A program made the translations under genes and the position numbers. A stretch of 64,000 nt of DNA from Azospirillum ramasamyi. GTDB lineage: Bacteria; Pseudomonadota; Alphaproteobacteria; Azospirillales; Azospirillaceae. The DNA lies in assembly GCF_003233655.1 (NCBI RefSeq), contig NZ_CP029829.1, positions 2,490,978 through 2,554,977 on the forward strand, given 5' to 3'. Under the pieces are notes generated by a model. The model was not told the origin of the DNA. It was given only the letters and a program-made list of their open reading frames with translations, and did not search any database. Every line of letters begins with the position of its first letter. Positions within the stretch are counted from its first letter, which is position 1. Positions 1 through 9,051 of the stretch are shown here, piece by piece.

Positions 1-877
1 GGTCGCGGGCGCGGCGGATGCCTTCCTCCTCCACCTCGTCGGCGGCGGCCTCCCGCAAGCCGGCGGTGTCGGCCAGCACGACCGGATAGCCGCCGAGGTC
101 GAGATGCACCTCGATGATGTCGCGGGTGGTGCCGGCGCGGGCGGACACGATGGCGGCGTCGCGGCGGGCGAGGGCATTCAGCAGGCTGGACTTGCCGGCG
201 TTGGGCGCACCGACGATGGCGATGTGCAGCCCTTCGCGCAGCCGTTCGCCCCGGCCGCCGTCGTCGAGATGCGCGGCGATCTCGCCGGCCAGCCCGGCGA
301 TCACCGGACGGACGGCGTCGGCGACGCCGCCGGGCAGATCGTCCTCGGCAAAATCGATGTCCGCCTCGATATGGGCCAACGCGCGGGTCAGCCGCTCGCG
401 CCAGCCGTCATAGAGCCGGCCGAGCGCACCCTCCATCTGCCGCAAGGCCTGACGGCGCTGGGCATTGGTCTCGGCATCGATGAGATCGGCGACCGCCTCG
501 GCCTCCGTCAGGTCGAGCTTGCCGTTCTCGAAGGCGCGGCGGGTGAACTCGCCCGGTTCGGCCAGCCGCAAGCCCGGCAGGGTGGCGAGCGCCTCGATCA
601 CGCCGGTGACGACCGCGCGGCCGCCATGCAGGTGCAACTCCACCACATCCTCGCCGGTGAAGCTGGCGGGTCCGGTGAAGCGCAGCACGAGAGCGTCGTC
701 GAGCATGTCGCCGGTCCTCGGGTCGCGCAGCTTGGTCAGCACGGCACGGCGTGGCGCGGGCAGGGGCCGGCCGGTCAGCGCGGCGAGGGCGGATCCGGCT
801 TCGGGCCCGGAAATGCGAACCACCGCCACACCGGATCGGCCGGGGGCGGTGGCGAGCGCAAAGATGGTGGTGAACAT
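1..877 (-). CDS. mnmE: tRNA modification GTPase MnmE (5' part, runs off the window)
   Basis: GTPase that, with MnmG, installs the (carboxymethyl)aminomethyl group on U34 of certain tRNAs. The first 292 residues are present; the C-terminus lies beyond base 1. The start is [13 protein letters not shown], followed by the N-terminal formyl-THF-binding domain (about residues 1-118). The helical domain then runs into the inserted G domain, with a P-loop GAPNAGKSS near residue 222, switch motif AGTTRDI and G3 motif DTAGL. The gene is not next to mnmG or parAB inside this window, although those genes are often close in alphaproteobacteria. It follows the ferredoxin gene by 9 bases on the same strand, so co-transcription is likely. 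Family assignment is very secure. Confidence 0.95.
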   Translation of the reverse strand, partial: MFTTIFALATAPGRSGVAVVRISGPEAGSALAALTGRPLPAPRRAVLTKLRDPRTGDMLDDALVLRFTGPASFTGEDVVELHLHGGRAVVTGVIEALATLPGLRLAEPGEFTRRAFENGKLDLTEAEAVADLIDAETNAQRRQALRQMEGALGRLYDGWRERLTRALAHIEADIDFAEDDLPGGVADAVRPVIAGLAGEIAAHLDDGGRGERLREGLHIAIVGAPNAGKSSLLNALARRDAAIVSARAGTTRDIIEVHLDLGGYPVVLADTAGLREAAADEVEEEGIRRARD

Positions 878-886
878 CGGAGTGGA

Positions 887-1246
887 TCAGCCGCGCTGCT
901 CTGGCCGCAGCTCCCGCTGCTCCGTCGTCAGCATCAGCCGCTCGACACGGCGGCCTTCGATCAGATGGGTCTGCAGGATTTCCTCGACGTCGGCGGTGCT
1001 GTGATAGGTGTACCAGACGCCTTCCGGGTAGATCACCAGCGTCGGACCCAGTTCGCAGCGATCGAGGCAACCGGCGGAATTGATCCGCACCTTGCCGTCG
1101 AGGCCGAGTTCGCGGGCACGGGCCTTCATATAGTCGCGCAGCTTCTCCGAGCCGTGGGCGGCGCAGGACCCCCGCCTGTGCCCTTCGGGGCGGCGGTTGG
1201 TGCAGCTGAAAACATGGGCTTCGAAATACGGCTTCGGATCGGTCAC
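887..1246 (-). CDS. Thioredoxin-like [2Fe-2S] ferredoxin (COG3411 type)
   Basis: Small protein of 119 residues. Four cysteines at about 15, 28, 60 and 64 (FSCTN, RGSC, SAGCLDRC) give the spacing of thioredoxin-fold [2Fe-2S] ferredoxins, as in the NuoE-like and Shethna families. The open frame extends much further upstream, but that part overlaps the neighbouring gene in another frame. I place the start at the GTG at 1246 because it follows a strong AGGAAGGAAG ribosome binding site and overlaps the upstream stop as GTGA, which indicates translational coupling. Electron-transfer partner unknown. High confidence in family, none in a specific pathway. Confidence 0.85.
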   Translation of the reverse strand: MTDPKPYFEAHVFSCTNRRPEGHRRGSCAAHGSEKLRDYMKARARELGLDGKVRINSAGCLDRCELGPTLVIYPEGVWYTYHSTADVEEILQTHLIEGRRVERLMLTTEQRELRPEQRG

Positions 1247-1494
1247 TTTCTTCCTTCCTGTCCCAGCGCCGAAGCCATCTGGGACCAAAACATCTTCTGC
1301 ATCTGCTCCATGCCCTGGATGCCGGCGGGAAGCCAGGTCTTCAGCATGGTCTCCGGGTCCATGGCCTGGAGGTTCGCGCGCATCCGCTCCTGAATCTCGT
1401 GCATCATGGCATCCTGCATCGGCTTCACGTCGGGCAGGCCGAGGAAATGCCGGGCCTCGTCCGGGGTGCAGTCGATGTCGACGGTGATTTTCAT
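1243..1494 (-). CDS. Small DUF6489-like conserved protein
   Basis: An 83-residue acidic protein beginning MKITVDIDCTPDEARHFLG and rich in Met and Gln (MEQMQKMFWSQM). It looks like the small alphaproteobacterial family DUF6489, whose function is not known to me. There is no signal peptide or membrane segment, so it is likely cytosolic. The start at 1494 is preceded by GGAGGGGGTCCC-type sequence, a plausible ribosome binding site, and excludes a 45-residue N-terminal extension that looks non-coding. Its stop overlaps the start of the [2Fe-2S] ferredoxin gene, so the two proteins are probably made together. That coupling is the only functional clue. Confidence 0.75.
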   Translation of the reverse strand: MKITVDIDCTPDEARHFLGLPDVKPMQDAMMHEIQERMRANLQAMDPETMLKTWLPAGIQGMEQMQKMFWSQMASALGQEGRK

Positions 1495-1692
1495 GGGACC
1501 CCCTCCAGACCCGGATCGGATGCCTGACCCACACTTCCAAGGATCCGGCAACGGTCCAGGCATTGGCCGTGTTGATTTTGGGGTTGAGCGCCGCGGCGGC
1601 TCATGCCCCACTATACAGATAGGATGCACTGGCGCAACGCCACCCCGGCGCCACCTATTGTTTCACGACACACCAACAGATCGGACACCGCC

Positions 1693-3744
1693 ATGCCCGC
1701 CACTCCGTTGGGCGCGAACCTGCTAGGCCGGGAGACCAGCCCCTATCTGCTGCAGCACAAGGACAACCCGGTGCATTGGATGCCCTGGGGACCGGAGGCT
1801 TTCGCCCGCGCGAAGGCGGAGAACAAGCCGGTGCTGCTGTCGATCGGCTATGCCGCCTGCCACTGGTGCCACGTGATGGCGCATGAGAGCTTCGAGAATC
1901 CCGAGATCGCCGGGCTGATGAACGAGCTGTTCGTCAACATCAAGGTGGACCGGGAGGAGCGGCCGGACCTCGACACCATCTATCAGTCGGCGCTTGCGCT
2001 GCTGGGGCAGCAGGGCGGCTGGCCGCTGACCATGTTCCTGACGCCGGATGCCGAACCCTTCTGGGGCGGCACCTATTTCCCGCCGGCGCCGCGCTATGGG
2101 CGCGCCGGCTTCCCCGATGTGCTGCGCGGCATCGCCGGCACCTATGCCCGGGAACCGGACAAGGTCGGCAAGAATGTCGACGCGCTGAAATCGGCGCTCG
2201 CGGGAATGGGGGAGAACCGATCGGCCGGCGCCGTCGATGCCGGGGTGCTGGATCAGGTGGCCCAGCGGCTGCTGCGCGAGGTCGATCCGATCCATGGCGG
2301 CATCGGCACGGCACCGAAATTCCCGCAGGTGCCGTTGTTCGAGCTGCTGTGGCGCGCCTGGCGGCGCACCGGGCGCGAACCGTTCCGCGAGGCGGTGACC
2401 CACACGCTGGCCAACATGGCGCAGGGCGGCATCTACGACCATCTCGGCGGCGGCTTCGCCCGCTATTCGGTGGATGAACGCTGGCTGGTGCCGCATTTCG
2501 AGAAGATGCTCTACGACAATGCGGAGCTGCTCGACCTGATGACGCTGGTCTGGCAGGAGACGCGCGATCCGCTGCTGCAGGCCCGCATCCGCGAGACGGT
2601 CGGCTGGCTGCTGCGCGAGATGATCGCCGACGGCGGCGGCTTCGCCGCGACGCTGGACGCCGACAGCGAAGGCGAGGAGGGACTCTTCTATATATGGAAG
2701 GAGGAGGAGGTCGACCGGCTGCTGGCCCCGGTATTGGGCGCCGACGGGCTGGCGACGTTTAAGCGCGTTTACGAGGTGCTTCCCCAGGGCAATTGGGAGG
2801 GCGTCACCATCCTGAACCGGCTGGGCAGCCTGACCCTGGCCGACGACGCCACCGAGGCGACGCTCGCGAAGGGGCGGGAGATCCTGCTGCGGGCGCGGGC
2901 CAAGCGGGTGCGGCCGGGCTGGGACGACAAGGTGCTGGCCGACTGGAACGGCCTGATGATCGCGGCGCTGACCCACGCCTCCCTGGCGCTGGACGAGCCG
3001 GAATGGCTGGACGCCGCCGGCCGCGCCTTCGCCTTCGTCCGCGACCGGATGGACAGCGCCGGGCGGCTCTGCCACAGCTGGCGGCACGGGCAGGGCAAGC
3101 ACACGGGCATGCTGGACGACTATGCCCATATGGCGCGCGCCGCACTGGCGCTGCACGAGGCGACCGGCGATCCGGCGGCGCTCGATCAGGCCAGGATTTG
3201 GGTGGCGACGCTCGACGCCCATTTCTGGGACGGCGCCAACGGCGGCTATTTCTTCACCGCCGACGATGCGGAAGGGCTGATCGTCCGCACCAAGACCGCC
3301 TACGACAACGCCACCCCCAGCGGCAACGGCACCATGCTGGCGGTGCTGACCACCCTGTTCCAGCGCACCGGCGAGGATGCGTATCGCGAGCGGGCGGAAG
3401 CGCTCGCCGCCGCCTTCTCCGGCGAGTTGACCCGCAACTTCTTCCCGTTGACCACCTTCCTGAACTCCGTTGAACTGATGACGGCGCCGCTGCAGATCGT
3501 CATCGTCGGCCCGCCCAAGGCGGCGGAGACGGAGGCGCTGCGCCGGACGGTGCTGGACCGCTCGCTGCCCGACCGCATCCTGACCGTGCTGGCACCGGGG
3601 GCGGATCTGCCGGCCAATCATCCGGCCCAGGGCAAGGGGATGCGGGACGGCACCGCCACCGCCTATGTCTGCCGCGGCATGACCTGTTCGGCTCCGGTGA
3701 CGGCGCCGGCGGATCTGGCCGCCCTTCTGGAAACGAAAAGCTGA
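1693..3744 (+). CDS. DUF255 thioredoxin-domain protein (YyaL/SSP411 family)
   Basis: 683-residue protein of the widespread COG1331 family (spermatogenesis-associated protein 20 homologues). The N-terminal 165 residues form a thioredoxin-like domain with a CHWC active-site pair at residues 56 and 59 in the family signature AACHWCHVM. The rest resembles an (alpha/alpha)6 barrel of the N-acylglucosamine epimerase/cellobiose-epimerase type. The biochemical role is unsettled. I chose the ATG at 1693 ([12 protein letters not shown]) because the signature [14 protein letters not shown] starts almost at once, as in homologues; the frame is open 30 codons further upstream. The next gene follows after 28 bases. 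Confidence 0.92.
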   Translation: MPATPLGANLLGRETSPYLLQHKDNPVHWMPWGPEAFARAKAENKPVLLSIGYAACHWCHVMAHESFENPEIAGLMNELFVNIKVDREERPDLDTIYQSALALLGQQGGWPLTMFLTPDAEPFWGGTYFPPAPRYGRAGFPDVLRGIAGTYAREPDKVGKNVDALKSALAGMGENRSAGAVDAGVLDQVAQRLLREVDPIHGGIGTAPKFPQVPLFELLWRAWRRTGREPFREAVTHTLANMAQGGIYDHLGGGFARYSVDERWLVPHFEKMLYDNAELLDLMTLVWQETRDPLLQARIRETVGWLLREMIADGGGFAATLDADSEGEEGLFYIWKEEEVDRLLAPVLGADGLATFKRVYEVLPQGNWEGVTILNRLGSLTLADDATEATLAKGREILLRARAKRVRPGWDDKVLADWNGLMIAALTHASLALDEPEWLDAAGRAFAFVRDRMDSAGRLCHSWRHGQGKHTGMLDDYAHMARAALALHEATGDPAALDQARIWVATLDAHFWDGANGGYFFTADDAEGLIVRTKTAYDNATPSGNGTMLAVLTTLFQRTGEDAYRERAEALAAAFSGELTRNFFPLTTFLNSVELMTAPLQIVIVGPPKAAETEALRRTVLDRSLPDRILTVLAPGADLPANHPAQGKGMRDGTATAYVCRGMTCSAPVTAPADLAALLETKS

Positions 3745-3772
3745 TCCGGCACCGATCTCCGGGGAGGACTCC

Positions 3773-4285
3773 ATGGCGCATCTTTCCATCGACAGCCCGC
3801 TCGGTCCCCTGATGCTGTCCGGGGACGGATCCGCCCTGACATCCGTCGGCTGGGGCCGCTTCGACCAAAACGAACCGGATGCGGTGCTGGCCGAGGCGGC
3901 GCGCCAATTGGAGGCCTATTTCGCCGGCCGGCTCCAGCGCTTCGACCTGCCGTTGAAGCCGGCAGGCACCCCGTTCCGGCGGAGCGTCTGGGACGCCATG
4001 CTGGCGATCCCCTACGGCGGCACCGCGACCTATGGCGGGATGGCGAAGATGCTGGGCAGCGCGCCGCGCGCGGTCGGCGGAGCCTGCGGCGCCAACCCGA
4101 TCCCCATCGTCATCCCCTGCCACCGGGTGCTCGCCAGCGGCGGCGCCCCCGGCGGCTATTCCGGCCATGGCGGGCTCGACACCAAGGCGTGGCTGCTGGC
4201 GCTGGAACGCCGGCATGCCGGCCCGGCGTCTCCCGGCAGGGGGCAGGGCAACGGCGCGGCGGCGGAGCAGTTCGCGCTGCTGTAA
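3773..4285 (+). CDS. ogt: Methylated-DNA-protein cysteine methyltransferase
   Basis: Suicide repair protein that moves alkyl groups from O6-alkylguanine or O4-alkylthymine to its own cysteine. The acceptor Cys116 lies in the invariant motif IPCHRV, preceded by the DNA-binding helix-turn-helix segment (ATYGGMAKMLG, residues about 86-95) and the conserved arginine/asparagine region. At 170 residues it is Ogt-sized, without the AraC-like domain of Ada. The last 20 residues form a Gly/Ala-rich tail. A GGGGAGG ribosome binding site lies just upstream. Located 28 bases after the DUF255 gene on the same strand. Confidence 0.93.
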   Translation: MAHLSIDSPLGPLMLSGDGSALTSVGWGRFDQNEPDAVLAEAARQLEAYFAGRLQRFDLPLKPAGTPFRRSVWDAMLAIPYGGTATYGGMAKMLGSAPRAVGGACGANPIPIVIPCHRVLASGGAPGGYSGHGGLDTKAWLLALERRHAGPASPGRGQGNGAAAEQFALL

Positions 4286-4332
4286 GGCTCACACGAAACC
4301 CAACGATCAACGATAAGGGAAACCAAACCACC

Positions 4333-5307
4333 ATGGTTCATGCGATCCGCATCCACGAGCACGGCGGCCCGGAGGTTCTGCGTTGGGACGAGATCGAGGT
4401 GGGAGAGCCCGGCCCCGGTCAGGTGCGCATCCGCCAGACCGCGGTCGGGCTGAACTATATCGACACCTATCACCGCTCCGGCGCCTACAAGCTGCCGGAT
4501 CTGCCGGCGGTGATCGGCATGGCCGGCACCGGTGTGGTCGAGGCGCTGGGGCCGAACGTCACCACGCTGAAGGTCGGCGACCGGGTCGGCTACGCCATGT
4601 CCATCGGCGCCTATGCCGAGAGCCGGTTGATCGCCGCCGACCGGCTGGTGCCGCTGCCGAGCTGGCTCGACGATCAGGCGACGGCCGCCACGCTGCTGCA
4701 GGGGCTGACCGCGCAGTATCTGCTGCGCAGCACCTATGTGGTGCAGCCGGGCGACACCATCCTGGTGCAGGCCGCGGCCGGCGGGGTGGGACTTCTGCTG
4801 TGTTCCTGGGCGCGGCATCTCGGCGCCACGGTGATCGGCACCGTCGGGTCGGCGGAGAAGGCCGAACTGGCGAAGGCCCATGGCTGCCACCACACCATCG
4901 ACTACACCCGCGAGAATTTCGTCAACCGGGTGAAGGACCTGACGGACGGGCAGGGGGTGCCGGTGGTCTATGACGGCGTCGGCAGGACGACCTTCCTGGA
5001 CGGGCTGGATTGTCTGCGTCCACGCGGGCTGATGGTGCTGTTCGGTGCCGCGTCCGGCGCGCCCGCGCCGCTGGATCTGGGGCTGCTGGCGTCGAAGGGA
5101 TCGCTGTATGTGACGCGGCCGACGCTGGCCACCTACACCGCCAAGCGGGAGGATTTGATGGCGTCCGCCGCGGATCTGTTCGACGCCGTGAAGAATGGCG
5201 GGGTGACGTTCACGGTGAACCAGCGTTTCGCGCTGAAGGACACGGCGGAAGCGCATCGGGCGCTGGAAGCGCGCGAGACCACGGGGTCGACGGTGCTGGT
5301 GCCGTAA
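4333..5307 (+). CDS. qor: NADPH:quinone oxidoreductase (zeta-crystallin-type MDR)
   Basis: 324-residue medium-chain dehydrogenase/reductase without zinc ligands, predicted to reduce quinones by single electrons using NADPH. The N-terminal GroES-like domain includes NYIDTYHRSG (about 41-50), typical of quinone oxidoreductases. The Rossmann nucleotide-binding motif AAAGGVGLL is at about 147-155. The start MVHAIRIHEHGGPEVL at 4333 follows an AAGGGAAACC Shine-Dalgarno-like stretch; the frame is open further upstream but overlaps ogt. Substrate specificity cannot be read from sequence. Confidence 0.9.
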   Translation: MVHAIRIHEHGGPEVLRWDEIEVGEPGPGQVRIRQTAVGLNYIDTYHRSGAYKLPDLPAVIGMAGTGVVEALGPNVTTLKVGDRVGYAMSIGAYAESRLIAADRLVPLPSWLDDQATAATLLQGLTAQYLLRSTYVVQPGDTILVQAAAGGVGLLLCSWARHLGATVIGTVGSAEKAELAKAHGCHHTIDYTRENFVNRVKDLTDGQGVPVVYDGVGRTTFLDGLDCLRPRGLMVLFGAASGAPAPLDLGLLASKGSLYVTRPTLATYTAKREDLMASAADLFDAVKNGGVTFTVNQRFALKDTAEAHRALEARETTGSTVLVP

Positions 5308-5339
5308 GACTGTTGGCTGATGATTGCCCTCACCTCAAT

Positions 5340-5362
5340 CCTCCCCCGCTGAGAGGGGGAGG
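5340..5362. repeat. Extragenic palindrome, CCTCCCCC...GGGGGAGG type
   Basis: An 8-bp perfect inverted repeat (CCTCCCCC at 5340-5347, GGGGGAGG at 5355-5362) with a 7-base spacer, in the gap between the convergent qor and dnaQ genes. Closely similar palindromes occur at 25710-25732 and 56561-56585, always between genes. It could also act as a weak terminator for qor, but no T-run follows. Confidence 0.6.
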
Positions 5363-5388
5363 TCGGGGGGAGGTCTAACGTCACCCCC

Positions 5389-6072
5389 TTATTCCACCGC
5401 CCAGAGCGGGTTCTTCATCTTCTTCAGCATCTCCGCATGCGCCGCGGCTTCCTCTTCGCTGACGGCGAAGACGCGGGCTTCGCGGAAGGGGCGGTCGATG
5501 CGGACCGGGCCGGCGGATCCGCCCTTCGATGCCGGGCCGCCGGCGAAGGACAGGCCGGTCTGACGGCCGCCCAGCAGCTCCAGATAGACCTCGGCCAGCA
5601 GTTGGGCGTCGAGCAAGGCGCCGTGCAGGGTGCGGTTGGAGTTGTCGACGCCGAAGCGTTTGCACAGTGCATCCAGGGTGGCGGGTGAGCCGGGGAACTT
5701 CTGCCGGGCCATCAGCAGCGTGTCGATGGCGCGGTCCTTCGGCATCACCGGATAGCCGGCGATCTTCAGCTCCCAGTTCAGGAAGTGCATGTCGAAGGCC
5801 GCGTTGTGGATCACCAGCGGAGAATCGCCGATGAAGGCGACGAAATCGGCGGCGACGTCGTTGAACAGCGGCTTGTCAGCGAGGAACTCGGTGCTCAGCC
5901 CATGGACGGCGAAGGCTTCCGGCGGCATGTCGCGCTCGGGATTGAGGTAGACGTGGAAGCGTTCGCCGGTGGCGAGATGGTTGACCAGCTCAATGCAGCC
6001 GATCTCGACCAGCCGATGGCCTTCCTCCGGCTTGAAGCCCGTGGTTTCGGTGTCGAGAACGATTTCACGCAT
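5389..6072 (-). CDS. dnaQ: DNA polymerase III epsilon subunit (3'-5' proofreading exonuclease)
   Basis: 227-residue DEDDh exonuclease that proofreads for the replicative polymerase. ExoI motif LDTETTGF carries Asp7 and Glu9, ExoII HNAAFDMHFL supplies the next Asp, and ExoIII HGALLDAQLLAEVY supplies the His and final Asp. The C-terminal tail after about residue 180 probably contacts the polymerase alpha subunit. The start at 6072 (MREIVLDTETTG) is the usual one and overlaps the end of coaE by 8 bases. It is the last gene of the leftward ppsR-maf-aroE-coaE-dnaQ cluster next to the origin, an arrangement common in alphaproteobacteria. Confidence 0.95.
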   Translation of the reverse strand: MREIVLDTETTGFKPEEGHRLVEIGCIELVNHLATGERFHVYLNPERDMPPEAFAVHGLSTEFLADKPLFNDVAADFVAFIGDSPLVIHNAAFDMHFLNWELKIAGYPVMPKDRAIDTLLMARQKFPGSPATLDALCKRFGVDNSNRTLHGALLDAQLLAEVYLELLGGRQTGLSFAGGPASKGGSAGPVRIDRPFREARVFAVSEEEAAAHAEMLKKMKNPLWAVE

Positions 6073-6709
6073 GATGGATCTGCCCTGGTTGATAGCCGCG
6101 CGGCGGCCAGTGCCTGCCCGGACGACGCGCCACGTCGCGCACAATGCCCCGAAGCGCCCGCCGCGTCACCAGCCGACCGGCGCCCGTAGGCACGACATAG
6201 TCGGCGCGGCGCCGCTTCTCCGCATCCGGCATCTGCCGGGCGAGGATACCGGCGAACTTCTCCGCCGTCATGCCCGGCCGGGCGAGCACGCGGGCGCGCT
6301 GAACGGCGAAGGGAGCGGAGACGACGATGGTGGCATCGACCCGGCGCTCGCCATGGGTCTCGAACAGCAGCGGGATGTCCAGCACGGCGATCTTCGCGCC
6401 ACGGCGTGCCGCGCGGGCGAGGAAATCCCGCTGTGCCGCCTGGACCATCGGATGCAGGATGGCCTCCAGCCGCTTCAGCGCCTCCGGGTCGCGGAACACC
6501 GCGGCCCCCAGAGCGGGCCGGCTGACCGCCCCGTCGATCACCACGCCGGGGAAGGCGGCATCGATGACCGGCACCGCTCGCCCGCCGCGGCCGAGCAGCC
6601 GATGCACCACCGCGTCGGAATCGCAGACCGGCGCGCCCATCGCCTGCAGCATGCGGGCGGCGGTGCTCTTGCCCATGCCGATGGAGCCGGTCAGGCCCAA
6701 CACGATCAT
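6065..6709 (-). CDS. coaE: Dephospho-CoA kinase
   Basis: Final step of coenzyme A synthesis: ATP-dependent phosphorylation of the ribose 3'-OH of dephospho-CoA. The 214-residue protein begins MIVLGLTGSIGMGKSTAA with the P-loop GSIGMGKS at 8-15, followed by the CoaE signature DSDAVVHRLL and a lid region. Size matches the family. It lies 10 bases after aroE and overlaps dnaQ, so it is in the same operon. The C-terminal 25 residues are basic and variable. Confidence 0.95.
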   Translation of the reverse strand: MIVLGLTGSIGMGKSTAARMLQAMGAPVCDSDAVVHRLLGRGGRAVPVIDAAFPGVVIDGAVSRPALGAAVFRDPEALKRLEAILHPMVQAAQRDFLARAARRGAKIAVLDIPLLFETHGERRVDATIVVSAPFAVQRARVLARPGMTAEKFAGILARQMPDAEKRRRADYVVPTGAGRLVTRRALRGIVRDVARRPGRHWPPRGYQPGQIHHA

Positions 6710-6719
6710 GGCCCGGCCC

Positions 6720-7616
6720 TCAACCTTCCAGCACGAAGCGGGTCAGTTCCGCCGTCACCTGCGGTTCGACGCCGAACCATGCCTTGAAGCCGGGGCGCGC
6801 CTGGTGCAGCAGCATGCCGACACCGCCGGCCACCGGATTGCCGCGCGCCCTGGCCTCGGCCAGCAGCGGGGTTTCCAGCGGCACATAGACGATGTCGTTG
6901 ACGACCGCCGAGACGGGCAGGGCGCTCAAGGGCAGGTCCAGCGCCGGCTGCCCGGTCATGCCCTGGGTGGTGGTGTTGACCAGCAGCGCGGCACCGTCGA
7001 GCGCCGTTTCACGTGAGAGCCAATCGACCACGGACACACCGCCATCCAGCCCGACCGCAGCCAGATCCGCAGCCAACTCCTCGGCGCGGGCGCGGGTGCG
7101 GTTGACCAGACGGACCTCCGGCGTGCCGGCGTCGAGCAGGGCCACCACCACGGCGCGCGCGGCCCCACCGGCCCCGACCACGGTCGCCGGCCCGCTCTCC
7201 GCCGTCCATTCCGGCTGCTCGGCGCGCAAATTCTCCAGGAAGCCGAAGCCGTCCGTGTTGCCCCCTTCCAGCGCGCCGTCCTCCGCCACCACGATGGTGT
7301 TGACCGCACCCATGCGCCGCGCGGCTTCATCCAACCGATCGACGGTACGAAAGGCGATCTCCTTCAGCGGGACGGTGACGTTGCAACCGCGAAAGCCCAG
7401 CGCGGGCAGGGCGCGGATTGCCTGTTCAGCGCGCTCCGGCGCCACCGCCAGCGGCACATAGGCGCCGTCGATCCCATATTGCCACAGCCAGAACCCATGC
7501 AGCCGGGGGGACCGCGAATGGCTGATCGGCCAGCCCATCACCCCGGCGATCTTCGCCTTGCCGCTGAGCGCCCCGTCCTTATGCGCCCCATCCTTATGCA
7601 ACTGAACCGCCGTCAT
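6720..7616 (-). CDS. aroE: Shikimate 5-dehydrogenase
   Basis: NADPH-dependent reduction of 3-dehydroshikimate to shikimate in the chorismate pathway. 298 residues with the substrate motif SHSRSPRLHG, the catalytic Lys segment NVTVPLKEIAF, the NADP-binding loop VGAGGAARAVV and a C-terminal GMLLHQARPGF helix. The first 20 residues precede the conserved core (KIAGVMGWPISHS) and contain a direct repeat HKDGA-HKDGA, encoded by a 15-bp tandem duplication at 7568-7597. The true start might therefore be internal. The annotated ATG overlaps the maf stop by 4 bases, which supports it. Confidence 0.95.
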   Translation of the reverse strand: MTAVQLHKDGAHKDGALSGKAKIAGVMGWPISHSRSPRLHGFWLWQYGIDGAYVPLAVAPERAEQAIRALPALGFRGCNVTVPLKEIAFRTVDRLDEAARRMGAVNTIVVAEDGALEGGNTDGFGFLENLRAEQPEWTAESGPATVVGAGGAARAVVVALLDAGTPEVRLVNRTRARAEELAADLAAVGLDGGVSVVDWLSRETALDGAALLVNTTTQGMTGQPALDLPLSALPVSAVVNDIVYVPLETPLLAEARARGNPVAGGVGMLLHQARPGFKAWFGVEPQVTAELTRFVLEG

Positions 7617-8215
7617 TCCCTGCCCACTCCATGCACGCGCAGAAATCCGAGCAGCGGCAGCAACGGCAGCCCGAGGATGGTGAAGAAGTCGCCTTCGACC
7701 CGCTGGAACAGCTGCGCCCCCAACCCTTCCAGCTGATAGGCCCCGACCGAGTGCAGCACGTCGTCGCCGACGCGGTCCAGATAGTCGTCGAGGAAGGATT
7801 CGGAGAAGTTGCGCATGGTCAGGCGGGCGCTGTCGACCTTATGCCAGATCCGCTCGCCATCGCGCACCACCACGGCACAGCTGACCAGCCGATGGGTCTT
7901 GCCGCGCAGGTCGAGCAGCTGCGCACGCGCCGCCGCCCGGTCGGCCGGCTTGTCGAACCAGCGGCCTTCGCATTCCAGCATCTGGTCGGCGCCGATCACC
8001 AGCGCGCCCGGATGGCGGCGGGTGATGCGCTGCGCCTTCAACTCGGCCAGGGCCTCGGCGACGGCCTCGGCCGGCACGCCCTCGGCGCGGCCGGCGGCCT
8101 TCACCTCGTCCTCGTCGACCAGCGGCTTGTCGAGGACGGCGCTGACCCCGGCCTGCTCCAGCATCGCCGCCCGCGTGCGCGAACCGGATGCCAGCACCAG
8201 CAGGGGCGAACTCAC
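7613..8215 (-). CDS. maf: Maf-family nucleoside triphosphate pyrophosphatase
   Basis: 200-residue Maf/YhdE/YceF-type house-cleaning pyrophosphatase that hydrolyses non-canonical or modified nucleotides. The start MSSPLLVLASGSRTRAAMLEQAGV has the SxSxxR loop, and the central VIGADQMLECEGRWFDKP resembles the family's catalytic Asp motif. The substrate class (dTTP/UTP or 7-methyl-GTP) cannot be fixed from sequence. It overlaps ppsR upstream and aroE downstream by 4 bases each, the tight coupling usual for this origin-linked cluster. Confidence 0.93.
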   Translation of the reverse strand: MSSPLLVLASGSRTRAAMLEQAGVSAVLDKPLVDEDEVKAAGRAEGVPAEAVAEALAELKAQRITRRHPGALVIGADQMLECEGRWFDKPADRAAARAQLLDLRGKTHRLVSCAVVVRDGERIWHKVDSARLTMRNFSESFLDDYLDRVGDDVLHSVGAYQLEGLGAQLFQRVEGDFFTILGLPLLPLLGFLRVHGVGRE

Positions 8216-9051
8216 GACTTCTTCCCCTCGGGGCCGAAATTACCGCTCTGGCGCCGGGCCAGCAGCATCATGATCTCGGCGGCCGTCTCCTCGATGGAAC
8301 GGCGGGAAACGTCGATCACCGGCCAGCCGCGCCGGCTGAACAGGCGCCGCGCCTCCTGAACCTCGGAGCGCACCAACTCGGGATCGGCATAGCTGGAGCC
8401 TTCGCCCTGGTTGAGCAGCTTCAACCGGTTGCGGCGGATCTGCACCAGCCGGTCGGGATCCTTGGTCAGCCCGACGATCAGCGGCCGGGTCAGCAGATCG
8501 ACCTCCGCGGGCAGGGGGCTGCCGGGCACCAGCGGGATGTTGGCCGCCTTGATGCCGCGGTTGGCCAGATAGATGCAGGTCGGCGTCTTGGAACTGCGGG
8601 ACACGCCGATCAGCACCACGTCGGCCTCGTGCAGATCCCAGTTCGATTGGCCGTCGTCATGCGACAGGGCGAAATCGACCGCATCGATCCGGCTGAAATA
8701 CTCGGCGTCCAGAACGTGCTGGCGGCCGGGCTGGCGCTGCGATTCCACGCCTAGGAAGGCGGCGAGCGCGTTGATCAGCGGATCGAGCACGGGAATGCAG
8801 GGCACCTGCATCTCGCGGCAGAAATCCTGCAGGCGGCGGCGCAGCGTCTCGTCGACCAGCGTGAACATCACCAGCCCGTGATTGTCCCGGATCCCCTCCA
8901 GGACGAGGTCGAGCTGGCGGTCGGTCCGCACCAGATTCCAGAAATGCTCGATCGGCCGAACGTCGTCGAACTGGATGACGCAGGCGCGCGCCACGCTGTT
9001 GATGGTCTCGCCCGTCGCATCGGACACGAGATGTAGGTGGAACTCTTTCAT
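8212..9051 (-). CDS. ppsR: PPSR/PDRP-type bifunctional kinase-phosphorylase (DUF299)
   Basis: 279-residue regulator that phosphorylates and dephosphorylates phosphoenolpyruvate synthase or pyruvate phosphate dikinase. The start MKEFHLHLVSDATGETINS is the canonical N-terminus. The nucleotide-binding segment LIGVSRSSKTPTCIYLA is intact. I reject the longer open frame to 9354 because it runs through the origin region. It is the first gene leftward of the origin and faces away from hemE, the same arrangement as the hemE-ppsR origin of Caulobacter and Rickettsia relatives. Confidence 0.93.
   Translation of the reverse strand: MKEFHLHLVSDATGETINSVARACVIQFDDVRPIEHFWNLVRTDRQLDLVLEGIRDNHGLVMFTLVDETLRRRLQDFCREMQVPCIPVLDPLINALAAFLGVESQRQPGRQHVLDAEYFSRIDAVDFALSHDDGQSNWDLHEADVVLIGVSRSSKTPTCIYLANRGIKAANIPLVPGSPLPAEVDLLTRPLIVGLTKDPDRLVQIRRNRLKLLNQGEGSSYADPELVRSEVQEARRLFSRRGWPVIDVSRRSIEETAAEIMMLLARRQSGNFGPEGKKS

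Noticed and set aside
1660..1675. TGTTTCACG half-site resembling parS before the DUF255 gene
   Set aside because: Only the left half matches; the sequence is not palindromic.
7005..7020. Third parS-like motif (CGTTTCACGTGAGAGC) in aroE
   Set aside because: Four mismatches and the right half of the palindrome is lost; explained by coding sequence.
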